From: Candidatus Geothrix odensensis
GTDB taxonomy: Bacteria; Acidobacteriota; Holophagae; Holophagales; Holophagaceae
DNA: 64,000 bases
Direction of reading: 5' to 3'
NCBI GenBank assembly: GCA_016714685.1
Contig: JADKCH010000004.1
Location: 134,965-198,964 of the forward strand
Shown: piece after piece, positions 42,767-51,436 of the stretch
Layout of the letters: each line of letters opens with the position of its first letter
Numbering within the stretch: the stretch's first letter is position 1
Notes under the pieces: model-generated
What the model saw: only the letters and a program-made list of their open reading frames with translations
The model's database searches: none
Told to the model about the DNA's origin: nothing
Made by a program: the position numbers and the translations under genes

Positions 42767-45268
42767 ATGGCGCAGGTCAGTGGAGTTTCCGTTCTGCCGG
42801 TTGCCGACCGGCCGGCGACGGAACGGCCCGAAGCCAAGGGCGCCGATGCCTCCGAGAGCCCATTTTCCGGGCTGATGGCCCAATTCCTCCTGCCCCCGGC
42901 CCCGCCTGGGATCGTGGAAGCGACGCCCGAATCGACGGAACGGGGACAAGGAGAGGCGGCCACCGGATCGCCCGACCCCCTCGCCGCGGCGGCCCCCTCG
43001 AGCCCAGGTTCTGGCCAGAGCGCCGCCCGCCCCCGCTCCGCCGAGTCCCCAGGCCTCCGGGAATCCACCTCCGCAGGTGAAGCCAGTGTTGCCGCCTCGC
43101 ACTCCGGAGCCGCTCCTGTGCCGGGCAGCCCGGGGACGCCCCCGGCCCTCGAACCCGCCGCCACAGGGGCGGTCCCGTCTCCGCAGGCAAGCCCCGCACC
43201 CGCCCCGCAGGCCGGGGCAGTCCCGATCCCGCGCCCCTTGGCCGGAGCCCCACCCACTCCTTCAGGAATCGGGGGCACTCCCACCAACCTCTCCATGCAG
43301 GGAGAACCCAAGACGGCGCCCACCCGGGAAACCTCGGCAGAAACAGCCCAGACTCCGTCCCCCACCTCCGCTTCAGCCCCCTTCCCGGTTCCGGGTGCTT
43401 CGGCCTTGGTCCCTCCTGCACCCAACACCAGGCCCGAAGGCCAGGCGCAGGCAAAGGTCGAGACGACGCCGTCCGCACCCAGCCAGCCGGCCGCGCAGCC
43501 CGGTCCCGTCGTCCCTCCGGCCGTACCCAAGACCGCGCCCGAGGGACCCGCGCCAGTGAGGGTCGAGGCGACCCTGCCCGCCCCGGGCACCTTCGCGCCC
43601 GTATCCTCCCGGCCGGTCGCGCTGCCCGATCCCCCCTCCCCCAGCCCAGGCCGAGGGGCGCCAGAGGTCGAGGCGACCCTGCCCGCCCCGGGCACCATCA
43701 CGCCCGCGTCCCCCCAGCCGGTCGCGCAGCCCGATCCCAGCGCCCTCCCGACCGCGCCCAAGGCCACGCCCGAAGGGCATGCGCCAGTGAGGGTCGAGGC
43801 GACGCTGCCAACCCCGGGCACCTTCACGCCCGCGTCCCCCCGGCCGGTCGCGCAGCCCGATCCCGTCACCCTCCCGACCGCGCTCAAGGCCACGCCCGAA
43901 GGGCATTCGCCAGTGATGGTCGAGGCGACCCTGCCCACCCCGGGCACCTTCACGCCCGCCTCCGCCCAGCCGGTCGCGCAGCCCGATCCCATCACCCTCC
44001 CGACCACGCCCAAGGCCACGCCCGAAGGCCCCGCGCCAGTGATGGTCGAGGCGACGCTGCCCGCCCCAGGCACCTTCGCGCCCGCGTCCCCCCAGCCGGT
44101 CGCGCAGCCCGATCCCAGCGCCCTTCCGACCACGCCCAAGGCCACGCCCGAAGGCCTCGCGCCAGTGGAGGTCGAGGCAAAGCTGCCCGCCCCAGGCACC
44201 ATCACGCCCGCGTCCCCCCAGCGGCTCGCGCAGCCCGATCCCAGCGCCCTTCCGGCCGCGCCCAAGGCCGCGCCCGAAGGCCGCGCCCCAGTGATGGTCG
44301 AGCCGACGCTGCCTGCACCGGCCGCCCTCGCGCCCCCATCCGCCCAGCCTGCACCCCAGGTCCAGCCCGCCAGCCTTCCTCCGTTTCAGGCGATGGCGGC
44401 CATGGGCCAGGCGGTTCTGAGGGCGGGGGGACGTTCGGCCCGAGGCGCCGAGGCTGAATCCAACCTCCCACCGGTCGCGAGGACCGACGAGTCCCCCCGT
44501 TCCGGGCGGACGCCGGTCCCCGTGGAAGCAACCCTTCCTGGGCGCCTCCCCTCCGGCCAGACCGGGCCACACCCCATCGAGTTCTCCCCTGCCCCACCGA
44601 ATTCGATTCCGAGCCCCCTGGCCGGTCCCGCGACTCAGCCTGGAAGCTCCACTCCGGGGAGCGGCGCCGCAGCAACGTCGATGCCGGGGGCGGAGGCCAG
44701 CCTGCTCGCGCCGCGAGGTCTGGCCGCACCGAGCGAAGTCCAGGCCCATCCCGCACTTTCCCAGGTCTCGGACGGATCCCCCCTGGCGGCCGTCGCCACC
44801 TTTTCCAGAGCCCAGGCTCCCGAGGCTGTGGCATCGGCCCCAGCGCCCTCCACGCCCCTCGCGCCGCCCACGCCCCCCGTGGCCCAGGTGGAGACCGGCC
44901 TGCGTTGGATGCTGAAGGGGGGCAGCCAGGAGGCCCAGCTGCAGCTCCATCCGGATTCTCTGGGCCAGGTGACGATCCACCTGAAAGTGGAAGGCGGCGA
45001 AGTGCATGCCCGCCTGTGGATCACCGAGCCCGCCTCCGTGCAGGTGGTCCGGGAAGGCCGTCCGCACCTGGAGCAGGCCCTCCGGGACCAGGGCCTCCAA
45101 CTGGGCAGCTTCGATCTCCAGCAGGGCCATCGCCCCTTCCAGGAAGCGCCCTCCGCCCCGACCCTCCGCGAGCCCGTGGTTCCAGGGCCGGTCATCGCCC
45201 GGCAAGAATCACCCGCGCCCCCGGCGCCCTCCATCCTGAACCCGCACCACGTCGAGCTCTACGCCTGA
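42767..45268 (+). CDS. fliK: flagellar hook-length control protein FliK with internal 42-residue repeats
   Basis: 833 residues, about twice a typical FliK. The C-terminal 110 residues are the Flg_hook domain (LQLHPDSLGQVTIHLKVEGG, VRLW-type segment HARLWITEPASVQVVREG) that flips export specificity at FlhB. The long N-terminal ruler region is rich in Pro, Ala, Thr and contains tandem repeats of 42 residues, each with VEATLPAPGTF and PVAQPDP. DNA repeat boundaries lie at about 43666, 43792, 43918, 44044, 44170 and 44296, an exact 126-base step. Since FliK length sets hook length, repeat number could change hooks. flgD and flgE follow. Confidence 0.9.
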   Translation: MAQVSGVSVLPVADRPATERPEAKGADASESPFSGLMAQFLLPPAPPGIVEATPESTERGQGEAATGSPDPLAAAAPSSPGSGQSAARPRSAESPGLRESTSAGEASVAASHSGAAPVPGSPGTPPALEPAATGAVPSPQASPAPAPQAGAVPIPRPLAGAPPTPSGIGGTPTNLSMQGEPKTAPTRETSAETAQTPSPTSASAPFPVPGASALVPPAPNTRPEGQAQAKVETTPSAPSQPAAQPGPVVPPAVPKTAPEGPAPVRVEATLPAPGTFAPVSSRPVALPDPPSPSPGRGAPEVEATLPAPGTITPASPQPVAQPDPSALPTAPKATPEGHAPVRVEATLPTPGTFTPASPRPVAQPDPVTLPTALKATPEGHSPVMVEATLPTPGTFTPASAQPVAQPDPITLPTTPKATPEGPAPVMVEATLPAPGTFAPASPQPVAQPDPSALPTTPKATPEGLAPVEVEAKLPAPGTITPASPQRLAQPDPSALPAAPKAAPEGRAPVMVEPTLPAPAALAPPSAQPAPQVQPASLPPFQAMAAMGQAVLRAGGRSARGAEAESNLPPVARTDESPRSGRTPVPVEATLPGRLPSGQTGPHPIEFSPAPPNSIPSPLAGPATQPGSSTPGSGAAATSMPGAEASLLAPRGLAAPSEVQAHPALSQVSDGSPLAAVATFSRAQAPEAVASAPAPSTPLAPPTPPVAQVETGLRWMLKGGSQEAQLQLHPDSLGQVTIHLKVEGGEVHARLWITEPASVQVVREGRPHLEQALRDQGLQLGSFDLQQGHRPFQEAPSAPTLREPVVPGPVIARQESPAPPAPSILNPHHVELYA
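43561..44310 (+). repeat. 126-bp in-frame tandem repeats inside fliK
   Basis: GGTCGAGGCGA-type units recur at an exact 126-base step from 43666 to 44296 (five full steps), preceded by one shorter 105-base unit from about 43561. Units differ by scattered substitutions only; the reading frame is kept. Confidence 0.85.
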
Positions 45269-45308
45269 TCGGCACGCTTCCTGTTCTGCACTGCCCCTGG
45301 AGGTCCCC

Positions 45309-45968
45309 ATGCAAACCGGCATGATCACCACGACCGCGCCCACCACCACGACAACCTCGACCAGCACCGCGAAGAACGCCCTGGACAAGGACGGCTTCCT
45401 CAAGCTGCTCGTGGCCCAGCTCCAGAACCAGGATCCGACCGGAGCCGGGCAGGATCCGAACCAGATGGTGCAGCAGCTGACCAGCTTCTCCAGCCTCGAG
45501 CAGGCCCAGCAGACCAACAGCCTGCTGACGGGTCTCCAGACCCAGACGGCCGGCCTCTTCCAGGCCCAGACCGCCGGTCTGGTGGGCAAGACCGTGAAAG
45601 TGGACGGCTCGGGCTTCAGCCTCAAGGCCGGCGCCGCCAGCATGAACCTTGAGCTGGGTGCCGCGGCGAACGTGACCTTGACTGTGAAGGATGCCAACGG
45701 GAAGGTCGTGGCCACGCTGCCCCAGGGGCACCTCAACCGTGGCCTCAGCACCGTCGCCTGGGATGGCAAGGATGCCGACGGCAACGTCCTGCCGGACGGC
45801 CCCTACAAGGTCGAGGTGACCGCCACCGGCGACGACGGTAAGCCCGCCCTCTTCCGCACCAGCCTGAGCATGAAGGTGGACGCCGTGACCTTCAGCAACG
45901 GCGGCATCTACCTGGCCTCCGGAGGCAATGTGTTCGCCCTGTCCGACGTCCTCGAAATCACCGCCTAG
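45309..45968 (+). CDS. flgD: flagellar hook assembly scaffold FlgD
   Basis: 219 residues. The N-terminal FlgD motif is clear (DKDGFLKLLVAQLQNQDPT...DPNQMVQQLTSFSSLEQ), followed by the FlgD Ig-like/Tudor domains (WDGKDADGNVLPDGPYKVEV). FlgD caps the growing hook and is lost when the hook is complete. The first 22 residues are nearly all Thr, Ser and Ala. Upstream, GGCACG occurs at 45271-45276 with an imperfect -12 (CTGT), a possible weak sigma-54 site. A ribosome site GGAGGTCCCC precedes the ATG. Confidence 0.95.
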   Translation: MQTGMITTTAPTTTTTSTSTAKNALDKDGFLKLLVAQLQNQDPTGAGQDPNQMVQQLTSFSSLEQAQQTNSLLTGLQTQTAGLFQAQTAGLVGKTVKVDGSGFSLKAGAASMNLELGAAANVTLTVKDANGKVVATLPQGHLNRGLSTVAWDGKDADGNVLPDGPYKVEVTATGDDGKPALFRTSLSMKVDAVTFSNGGIYLASGGNVFALSDVLEITA

Positions 45969-46008
45969 CGCCCATCCCACCCTGCCCCCAAACCCCAAGG
46001 AGCAACCC

Positions 46009-47280
46009 ATGAGCCTCTACTCCGCCTTCTACTCCGGCCTCTCCGGCCTCTCCAGCAACGCCAGCGCCCTGAACGTGATCGGCAACAACCTGTCGAACAT
46101 CAACACGGTCGGGTTCAAGGGCTCCACCATGACCTTCCGGGACATCTTCGCCTCGGCGGGGGCGACGGCCACCCAGGGCAACGGCAACCCGATCCAGTTC
46201 GGCCTCGGCGTCCAGACCAACTCCGTGAACCAGGACTTCGCCCAGTCCTCTTTCCAGGCCACGGGCAACGCGCTGGACATGGCCCTCCAGGGCAATGGCT
46301 TCTTCACCCTGCAGACGAACGGCGGAACCCAGGTCTTCAGCCGTGCCGGCAACTTCACCCGGGACAGCCTGGGCTATCTGGTGGCCAGCGACGGCTCCAA
46401 TGTGATGGGCTGGAACCGGGACGCGACCGGCAACGTGGTCACCACCACCTCCATGGTGCCTGTGCAGGTCTCCGCCGCCACGCTTGGAGCCCAGGCCACC
46501 ACGGACATGTCCCTGGGCGTCAACCTCAATGCCAATGCCGTGGCCGGCAGCACCTTCCAGACGGCCATCCAGGTCTACGACAGCCTGGGCAACTCTCAGA
46601 ACCTCACCATCACCTACACCAAGGGCGCCGGCAACAGCTGGACCTACGGCGTGAGCGGGCCGGCCGGTGCGACCATCACGGGCACGCCCGCCTTGCCCGG
46701 CACGATCACCTTCGACGCCACGGGCAAGATCTCCTCCCTGAACGGCGGCCCCACGCCGCCCGTGCCCGGCGACAACAGCGTCCTGAACATCACCTGGCCC
46801 GGCGGCTCCGCCGCGAACAGCACCATCAACTTCGACATCATCAACCCCGATGGCAGCCAGACCTTCACGGGCCTCAGCTCCGCCAGCACGACGGTGAGCA
46901 GCTCCCAAAACGGCTTCCCGGCCGGCACGCTGCGGGATCTGACCGTGGACCAGGACGGCATGATCACCGGCACGTTCACCAACGGCCAGATCCTCAAGAT
47001 GGCCCAGCTCGCCGTGTCGAGCTTCACCAACGTGAATGGCCTCGAGCAGTCGGGCAACAACCACTGGAGCCAGACCCTGGCCTCGGGCGCGCCCACCATC
47101 GGCCTGGCCAACCAGGGCGGCCGCGGCGCCATCCTCGGCTCCAACCTCGAGCTGTCCAACGTGGACGTGGCCAGCGAGTTCACCAAGCTCATCGTGAGCC
47201 AGCGCGGCTACCAGGCCAACTCGCGCATCGTGACCACCACCGATGAGCTGTTGCAGGAAACCCTCAACCTCAAGCGCTAA
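46009..47280 (+). CDS. flgE: flagellar hook protein FlgE
   Basis: 423 residues, normal length. N-terminal hook/rod motif (SGLSGLSSNASALNVIGNNL, then NTVGFKGST), variable middle domains rich in Gly, Thr and Asn, and the C-terminal heptad motif (ELSNVDVASEFTKLIVSQRG, QANSRIVTTTDELLQETLNL). FlgE polymerises into the universal joint. Start chosen at ATG 46009 with AAGGAG upstream; the frame is open through the end of flgD. A GC-rich hairpin follows the stop and closes flagellar block 2. Confidence 0.96.
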   Translation: MSLYSAFYSGLSGLSSNASALNVIGNNLSNINTVGFKGSTMTFRDIFASAGATATQGNGNPIQFGLGVQTNSVNQDFAQSSFQATGNALDMALQGNGFFTLQTNGGTQVFSRAGNFTRDSLGYLVASDGSNVMGWNRDATGNVVTTTSMVPVQVSAATLGAQATTDMSLGVNLNANAVAGSTFQTAIQVYDSLGNSQNLTITYTKGAGNSWTYGVSGPAGATITGTPALPGTITFDATGKISSLNGGPTPPVPGDNSVLNITWPGGSAANSTINFDIINPDGSQTFTGLSSASTTVSSSQNGFPAGTLRDLTVDQDGMITGTFTNGQILKMAQLAVSSFTNVNGLEQSGNNHWSQTLASGAPTIGLANQGGRGAILGSNLELSNVDVASEFTKLIVSQRGYQANSRIVTTTDELLQETLNLKR

Positions 47281-47296
47281 GCACCGCTTGATCCCG

Positions 47297-47320
47297 CGCG
47301 CGGCCCTCCGGGGCCGCGCG
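47297..47320 (+). terminator. GC-rich hairpin after flgE
   Basis: Ten-bp perfect stem CGCGCGGCCC/GGGCCGCGCG with a TCCG tetraloop, 16 bases after the flgE stop. No T run follows, so termination strength is uncertain. Confidence 0.6.
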
Positions 47321-47368
47321 TGGCGTAGGGGGATAGGTGGTTAGAATGGGATCTTTGACCGAGGCCCC

Positions 47369-48475
47369 ATGTCCGAGCAGGATCCCCAGCCCCTCGCGCC
47401 ACGCCGGAAAACCCGCCAGATCCTGGTGGGCAAGGTGCCCGTGGGCGGGGATGCCCCGATCACCGTGCAGAGCATGACCAAGACGGACACCCGGGACGTG
47501 GAGGCCACCGTCAACCAGATCTACGGCTACGCCAACGCCGGCTGCGAGATCGTGCGGGTGAGCGTGCCCACCAAGAAGGCGGGCGAGGTCTTCCACGAAA
47601 TCTGCGACCGCAGCCCCATCCCCGTCATCGCCGACATCCATTTCGACTACCGCCTGGCCCTGGTGGCGGCCGATGGCGGTGCCGCCTGCCTGCGCATCAA
47701 CCCCGGCAACATCGGCGGCCAGGATCGCGTGAAGGCCGTGGTGGACAAGGCCGGATCGCTGGGCATCCCCATCCGCATCGGCGTGAACGGCGGCAGCCTG
47801 GAGAAGGACCTGCTCGACCAGTTCGGCACCGCCACGCCCGAGGCCATGGTGGAGAGCGCCCTGCGCCACATCGAGGTCCTGGAGCGCGAGGGCTTCCGCG
47901 ACATCAAGATCAGCCTCAAGGCCAGCGACGTGGTCCGCACCGTGCAGGCCTACCGCCTGCTGGCCAGGCAGGTGGACTACCCCTTCCACCTGGGCATCAC
48001 CGAAGCGGGCACCCCGTTCGGGGGCACCATCCGGTCCAGCGTCGGGATGGGCATCCTCCTGGCCGAGGGCATCGGCGACACCATCCGGGTCTCCCTCACC
48101 GGCGAGGGCGAGGACGAGTGCCGCGTGGGCCACGAGATGCTGCGTTCTCTGGCGCTGCGCAGCGGCGGCTTCCGCATGGTGAGCTGCCCCAGCTGCGGCC
48201 GCGTGCAGATCGACCTCAACCGGGTGGCCAACGAGATCGAGGAAGGGCTCAAGCTCATCAACCACGAGAACATCACCTACGCGGTGATGGGCTGCGTGGT
48301 GAACGGCCCTGGTGAGGCCAAGGATGCCGATCTCGGCGTGGCGGGCGGCGCGGGCGAAGGCCTCATCTACCGCAAGGGCGAGCTCATCCGGAAGGTGAAG
48401 GAGGAGGACCTCGTCCCCGCTTTCCTGGAAGAGGCCCGGAAGGTGAAGGCCGAGGCCGATGCGGCAAAGGCGTAG
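47369..48475 (+). CDS. ispG: 4-hydroxy-3-methylbut-2-en-1-yl diphosphate synthase (flavodoxin/ferredoxin)
   Basis: 368 residues, bacterial IspG/GcpE length. It converts methylerythritol cyclodiphosphate to HMBPP in the MEP isoprenoid pathway using a 4Fe-4S cluster. The TIM-barrel part begins VPVGGDAPITVQSMTKTDT; the cluster ligands are in SCPSCGR and GCVVNGPGEA at the C-terminal domain. ATG follows GAGGCCCC; a TAGAAT -10-like hexamer lies at 47342-47347, about 20 bases upstream of the ATG. yidD starts two bases after its stop. Confidence 0.95.
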   Translation: MSEQDPQPLAPRRKTRQILVGKVPVGGDAPITVQSMTKTDTRDVEATVNQIYGYANAGCEIVRVSVPTKKAGEVFHEICDRSPIPVIADIHFDYRLALVAADGGAACLRINPGNIGGQDRVKAVVDKAGSLGIPIRIGVNGGSLEKDLLDQFGTATPEAMVESALRHIEVLEREGFRDIKISLKASDVVRTVQAYRLLARQVDYPFHLGITEAGTPFGGTIRSSVGMGILLAEGIGDTIRVSLTGEGEDECRVGHEMLRSLALRSGGFRMVSCPSCGRVQIDLNRVANEIEEGLKLINHENITYAVMGCVVNGPGEAKDADLGVAGGAGEGLIYRKGELIRKVKEEDLVPAFLEEARKVKAEADAAKA

Positions 48476-48476
48476 G

Positions 48477-48773
48477 ATGGCCGACTGGCTGCTGTCCCAC
48501 CCGCTGGTGGCCATCGGGCTGTTCCTGGTCCTCGAGGCTTTTCTGCCGGTGCGCTTCCAGCCCACCGCCTGGGTCTGCCGGGCCCTGATCCGGGCCTACC
48601 AGGCCACCCTGTCCAGCCACCTGCCCACCCAGTGCAAGTTCACGCCCACCTGCAGCCACTATGGCCTGGGGTGCATCCAGCGGTACGGCACCCTCCGCGG
48701 GGGCCTGCTCACCACCTGGCGGCTGCTCCGCTGCTCGCCGCTGACCACGGGCGGCACCGATCCGGTTCCATAA
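48477..48773 (+). CDS. yidD: membrane protein insertion efficiency factor YidD
   Basis: 98 residues. The YidD core is visible: RALIRAYQATLSSHLPTQCK, FTPTCSHYGLGCIQRYGTLRG with the conserved cysteines, followed by RLLRCSPLTTGGTDPVP. An added N-terminal hydrophobic stretch (LLSHPLVAIGLFLVLEAFL) would anchor it. YidD assists YidC-dependent insertion and usually sits in the rnpA-yidC region; here it is beside ispG. Start ATG 48477 preceded by AAAGGCG; an in-frame ATG at 48459 inside ispG is possible. Confidence 0.88.
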   Translation: MADWLLSHPLVAIGLFLVLEAFLPVRFQPTAWVCRALIRAYQATLSSHLPTQCKFTPTCSHYGLGCIQRYGTLRGGLLTTWRLLRCSPLTTGGTDPVP

Positions 48774-48838
48774 ACGATGCATCTATCCCAAGCTGAAGGG
48801 TGGTGCCCGCCCCACCCGGCGGCCCGAGGGGGTGGACC

Positions 48839-51298
48839 GTGTGCGGAATCGTATCGCTGTGTTACGGCTCAGATGTATCCGCGCTGGGGCACGAGGCCGG
48901 CGAGCTGCTGAAGCGGCTTGAGTACCGCGGCTACGATTCCACCGGAGGCGCCTTCATCGGGGATGACGGCGCCATCCGGTTGCTGAAGAAAGTGGGCGCG
49001 CCCAGCCGCGTGGTGCCGGAGCTGGGCATCGACCGCCAGTCCGGCCAGCGGTTCATCGGCCAGGTGCGCTGGGCCACCTACGGCGCGGTCTCGGACGTGA
49101 ACAGCCAACCGCACCACGTGCGGTGCAAGGTCGAGCTGGTGGGCGCCCACAATGGCAACATCTCGAACACGGACGGCTTGAAGCCTGCGCTGGCCACCCG
49201 GGGCCACCAGGTGGTGTCCGACAACGACGGGGAGATGATCACCCACCTCGTCGAGGACGCCTACGCGGCCCACCAGTCGGTACCCGGTCCCGTCCTGGCG
49301 GAGGGTCGCAGGGCCCTCGCGGCCTCGGGGCTGACGGGAACCGTTCCGGACGGGGCCCTCCTCCTGATGCTCGCGGCACGCAAGGCCAATGGGCAGGCCG
49401 ATGGCTCCTATGCCGCGGCCTTCGCCGATCCCCGGGTGCCCGGCGTGGTGGCCGTCAAGTGCGGTTCCTCGCTCTACGCGGGGATCGGCCACGATGCGCA
49501 CGGCGCCTTTGTGGTGGTCTCCAGCGACCTCACCTCCGTGCTCTCCAAGACCCGCATGCTCATACCGCTCTCCGAAGGGGAGGGCATCTGGTTCACCGAG
49601 CGCGAGTACCTGGTCTTCCCCATGAGCGGCGAGCTCTCCTTCGCCGCGCCCCGGCCCAAGCGGTCCAAGCTCAACGTGCGGGACACCGGCCTCCGGGCGT
49701 CCTTCCGCTACTACATGGAGCAGGAGATCGCTTCGGCCCCCGACAACCTGGACGAGGTGCTCCGCTACTACTTCCGCAGCCCCGAGACCGACAGCCTGTT
49801 CGCCGCTTTCGAGGACCGCCAGGACCTGTGCAAGGCCCTCGTCTACAAGGTGCTGGCCCTCTACGAGGCCCCCGATGAGGCCGCCCTGGCGGCGGCCTTG
49901 AAGGCCGTGCTCGCGGACCCCGTCCACCAGGACCTGGCCTTGCGCGTGAAGCCCCATGCGGACGTGCTCCAGGCCCACTGCGGCCAGCCCACCTCGGACG
50001 AGCGCCAGCTGCTCGCGGACCTCCAGCGCCTCGCTCCGCAGGCCAGTGAGTCGCTGGCCCTCTTCGACCTGCTCTTCGTTTGGAAGAAGCAGCGCCGGGT
50101 CACCCGCCACCTGGCGGAACTGGTCCAGACCATCCGGGAGGCCCAGAAGGAGGGCGGGCGCATCTTCCTGGTGGCCTCCGGCACCTCGTACCACGCGGCC
50201 CTGATCGCCGCCACCTTCTTCAACAACCTCGCCGGCGTGGCGGTCTTCCCCTGCAACCCGGGCATGTTCCGGTCCATGTACCTGAACACGCTCCAGCCCC
50301 GGGACCTGCTCATCGGCATCACGCAGTCCGGCGAAACCAAGGACCTGGTGGACATCTTCCAGGACGTGCGCGCCCGCGTGCCCGCCCTGCGCCGCCTCTC
50401 CCTGGTGAACAACGAGAACAGCCGCATCCCCCAGGAGCTCTCCGAGTTCTACCTGCCGATCCTCTGCGGCCCCGAGATCGCCGTGGCCGCCACCAAGAGC
50501 TTCCTCAACCAGGTCGCCATCCTCTACGTGCTGGCGGCCTCCTTCTCCCTCACCGAGCGCAAGATCGCGGTGAATCTGGAGCGCGCCAAGGAGCTCATCA
50601 CCGAGACCCTGCGCGGCTGCGAAGCCAGCGTGGAAGAAGCCGCCCGGCGCCTCTACCTGGAGCCCTCCCTGCACATCCTGGGCACGGGCCTCATCGGCCT
50701 GGCCCGGGAAGGCGCCCTCAAGATCCGCGAAGTGGTGCTGAACCACGCCGAGGGCTACGATGCCGCCGAGTTCAAGCACGGCCCCAACACCATCCTGGGA
50801 AAGAACACGCTGTTCTCCATCCAGGATCTGGCGGGCCTGCTGGAGGTCTACGAGCAGCACCGTGACGGCCGCCCCTTCGCCGGCGGCATCGAGGCCCTCC
50901 AGGCCTGGCCCGAGCTGGTGGAGACGCGCTTCTCCAACTACCCGCTGCTCTTCGTCTGCCCCAGTGAGGAACGGGACGTGCGCATCACCATCAGCCAGAT
51001 CCACACCCACAAGATCCGGGGCGCCGACATCCTGCTCATCGCCGAGAAGAACGCGGAACTGGCCCTGGCCGTCGCCGGAAAGCCCATGGGTCAGGACCGC
51101 TACTGGTCGAAGTACATCGAAGTGCCCGCCAGCGGGGATCCGAACCTCTTCGTGTTTGCCGCCTCGGTGGCCCTGCAGCGCCTGGCCTTCCGCATGTCCG
51201 TCCTGAAGATGGAGTATCTCGACCGCCTGGCGGTGGCGGACCACGGCGTCCATCCCGATGCTCCCAAGAATGTGTCGAAGTCCATCACCGTAGATTAA
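48839..51298 (+). CDS. GlmS-like amidotransferase with double SIS domain, extended (819 residues)
   Basis: Class II glutamine amidotransferase plus two SIS domains, but about 210 residues longer than GlmS. Starting at GTG 48839 places the catalytic cysteine at position 2 (MCGIVSLCYG) with GAGGGGG upstream. Amidotransferase marks: RLEYRGYDSTGG, GQVRWATYGAVSD, GAHNGNISN. SIS 1 has VASGTSYHAAL and GITQSGETKDLVD; SIS 2 has GTGLIGLAREGALKIREV and HAEGYDAAEFKHGPN; the C terminus keeps APKNVSKSITVD. Extra sequence lies at about 130-190 and 290-430. It may make glucosamine-6-P from another context or act on a different sugar; canonical glmS is at 29375. AT-rich DNA follows. Confidence 0.85.
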   Translation: MCGIVSLCYGSDVSALGHEAGELLKRLEYRGYDSTGGAFIGDDGAIRLLKKVGAPSRVVPELGIDRQSGQRFIGQVRWATYGAVSDVNSQPHHVRCKVELVGAHNGNISNTDGLKPALATRGHQVVSDNDGEMITHLVEDAYAAHQSVPGPVLAEGRRALAASGLTGTVPDGALLLMLAARKANGQADGSYAAAFADPRVPGVVAVKCGSSLYAGIGHDAHGAFVVVSSDLTSVLSKTRMLIPLSEGEGIWFTEREYLVFPMSGELSFAAPRPKRSKLNVRDTGLRASFRYYMEQEIASAPDNLDEVLRYYFRSPETDSLFAAFEDRQDLCKALVYKVLALYEAPDEAALAAALKAVLADPVHQDLALRVKPHADVLQAHCGQPTSDERQLLADLQRLAPQASESLALFDLLFVWKKQRRVTRHLAELVQTIREAQKEGGRIFLVASGTSYHAALIAATFFNNLAGVAVFPCNPGMFRSMYLNTLQPRDLLIGITQSGETKDLVDIFQDVRARVPALRRLSLVNNENSRIPQELSEFYLPILCGPEIAVAATKSFLNQVAILYVLAASFSLTERKIAVNLERAKELITETLRGCEASVEEAARRLYLEPSLHILGTGLIGLAREGALKIREVVLNHAEGYDAAEFKHGPNTILGKNTLFSIQDLAGLLEVYEQHRDGRPFAGGIEALQAWPELVETRFSNYPLLFVCPSEERDVRITISQIHTHKIRGADILLIAEKNAELALAVAGKPMGQDRYWSKYIEVPASGDPNLFVFAASVALQRLAFRMSVLKMEYLDRLAVADHGVHPDAPKNVSKSITVD

Positions 51299-51366
51299 AT
51301 CAATTTAAATCAATATCTTGGTTGAACATTCGAAGCATTAAGGAAAATTTGATCTTTTTTATCAAG
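51296..51366 (+). promoter_or_regulatory. AT-rich leader with inverted repeat upstream of the RIC gene
   Basis: About 70 bases far richer in A+T than anything nearby. It holds two direct TAAATCAAT copies (51296-51304, 51306-51314) and an inverted repeat TTGAT (51349-51353)/ATCAA (51361-51365). The half-sites equal those of FNR/Dnr-type boxes but the spacer is 7, not 4. A redox or NO-responsive operator is plausible for this gene; unproven. Confidence 0.45.
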
Positions 51367-51436
51367 ATGTGATTCCCCTCACGGCCCGAAGGCCGCATCT
51401 TGGGTGCCTGGGGATGGTCCCCGCCAAGGAGCCGGC

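Noticed and set aside
43561..44310. Periodic repeats in fliK considered as a CRISPR-like array
   Set aside because: Units are long, contiguous, in frame and without unique spacers; they encode protein repeats.
45271..45284. Sigma-54-like site upstream of flgD
   Set aside because: GGCACG is perfect but the -12 dinucleotide is GT instead of GC, so it is kept only as a remark.
48869..51253. 794-codon minus-strand frame antisense to the GlmS-like gene
   Set aside because: Catalytic motifs are all on the plus strand.
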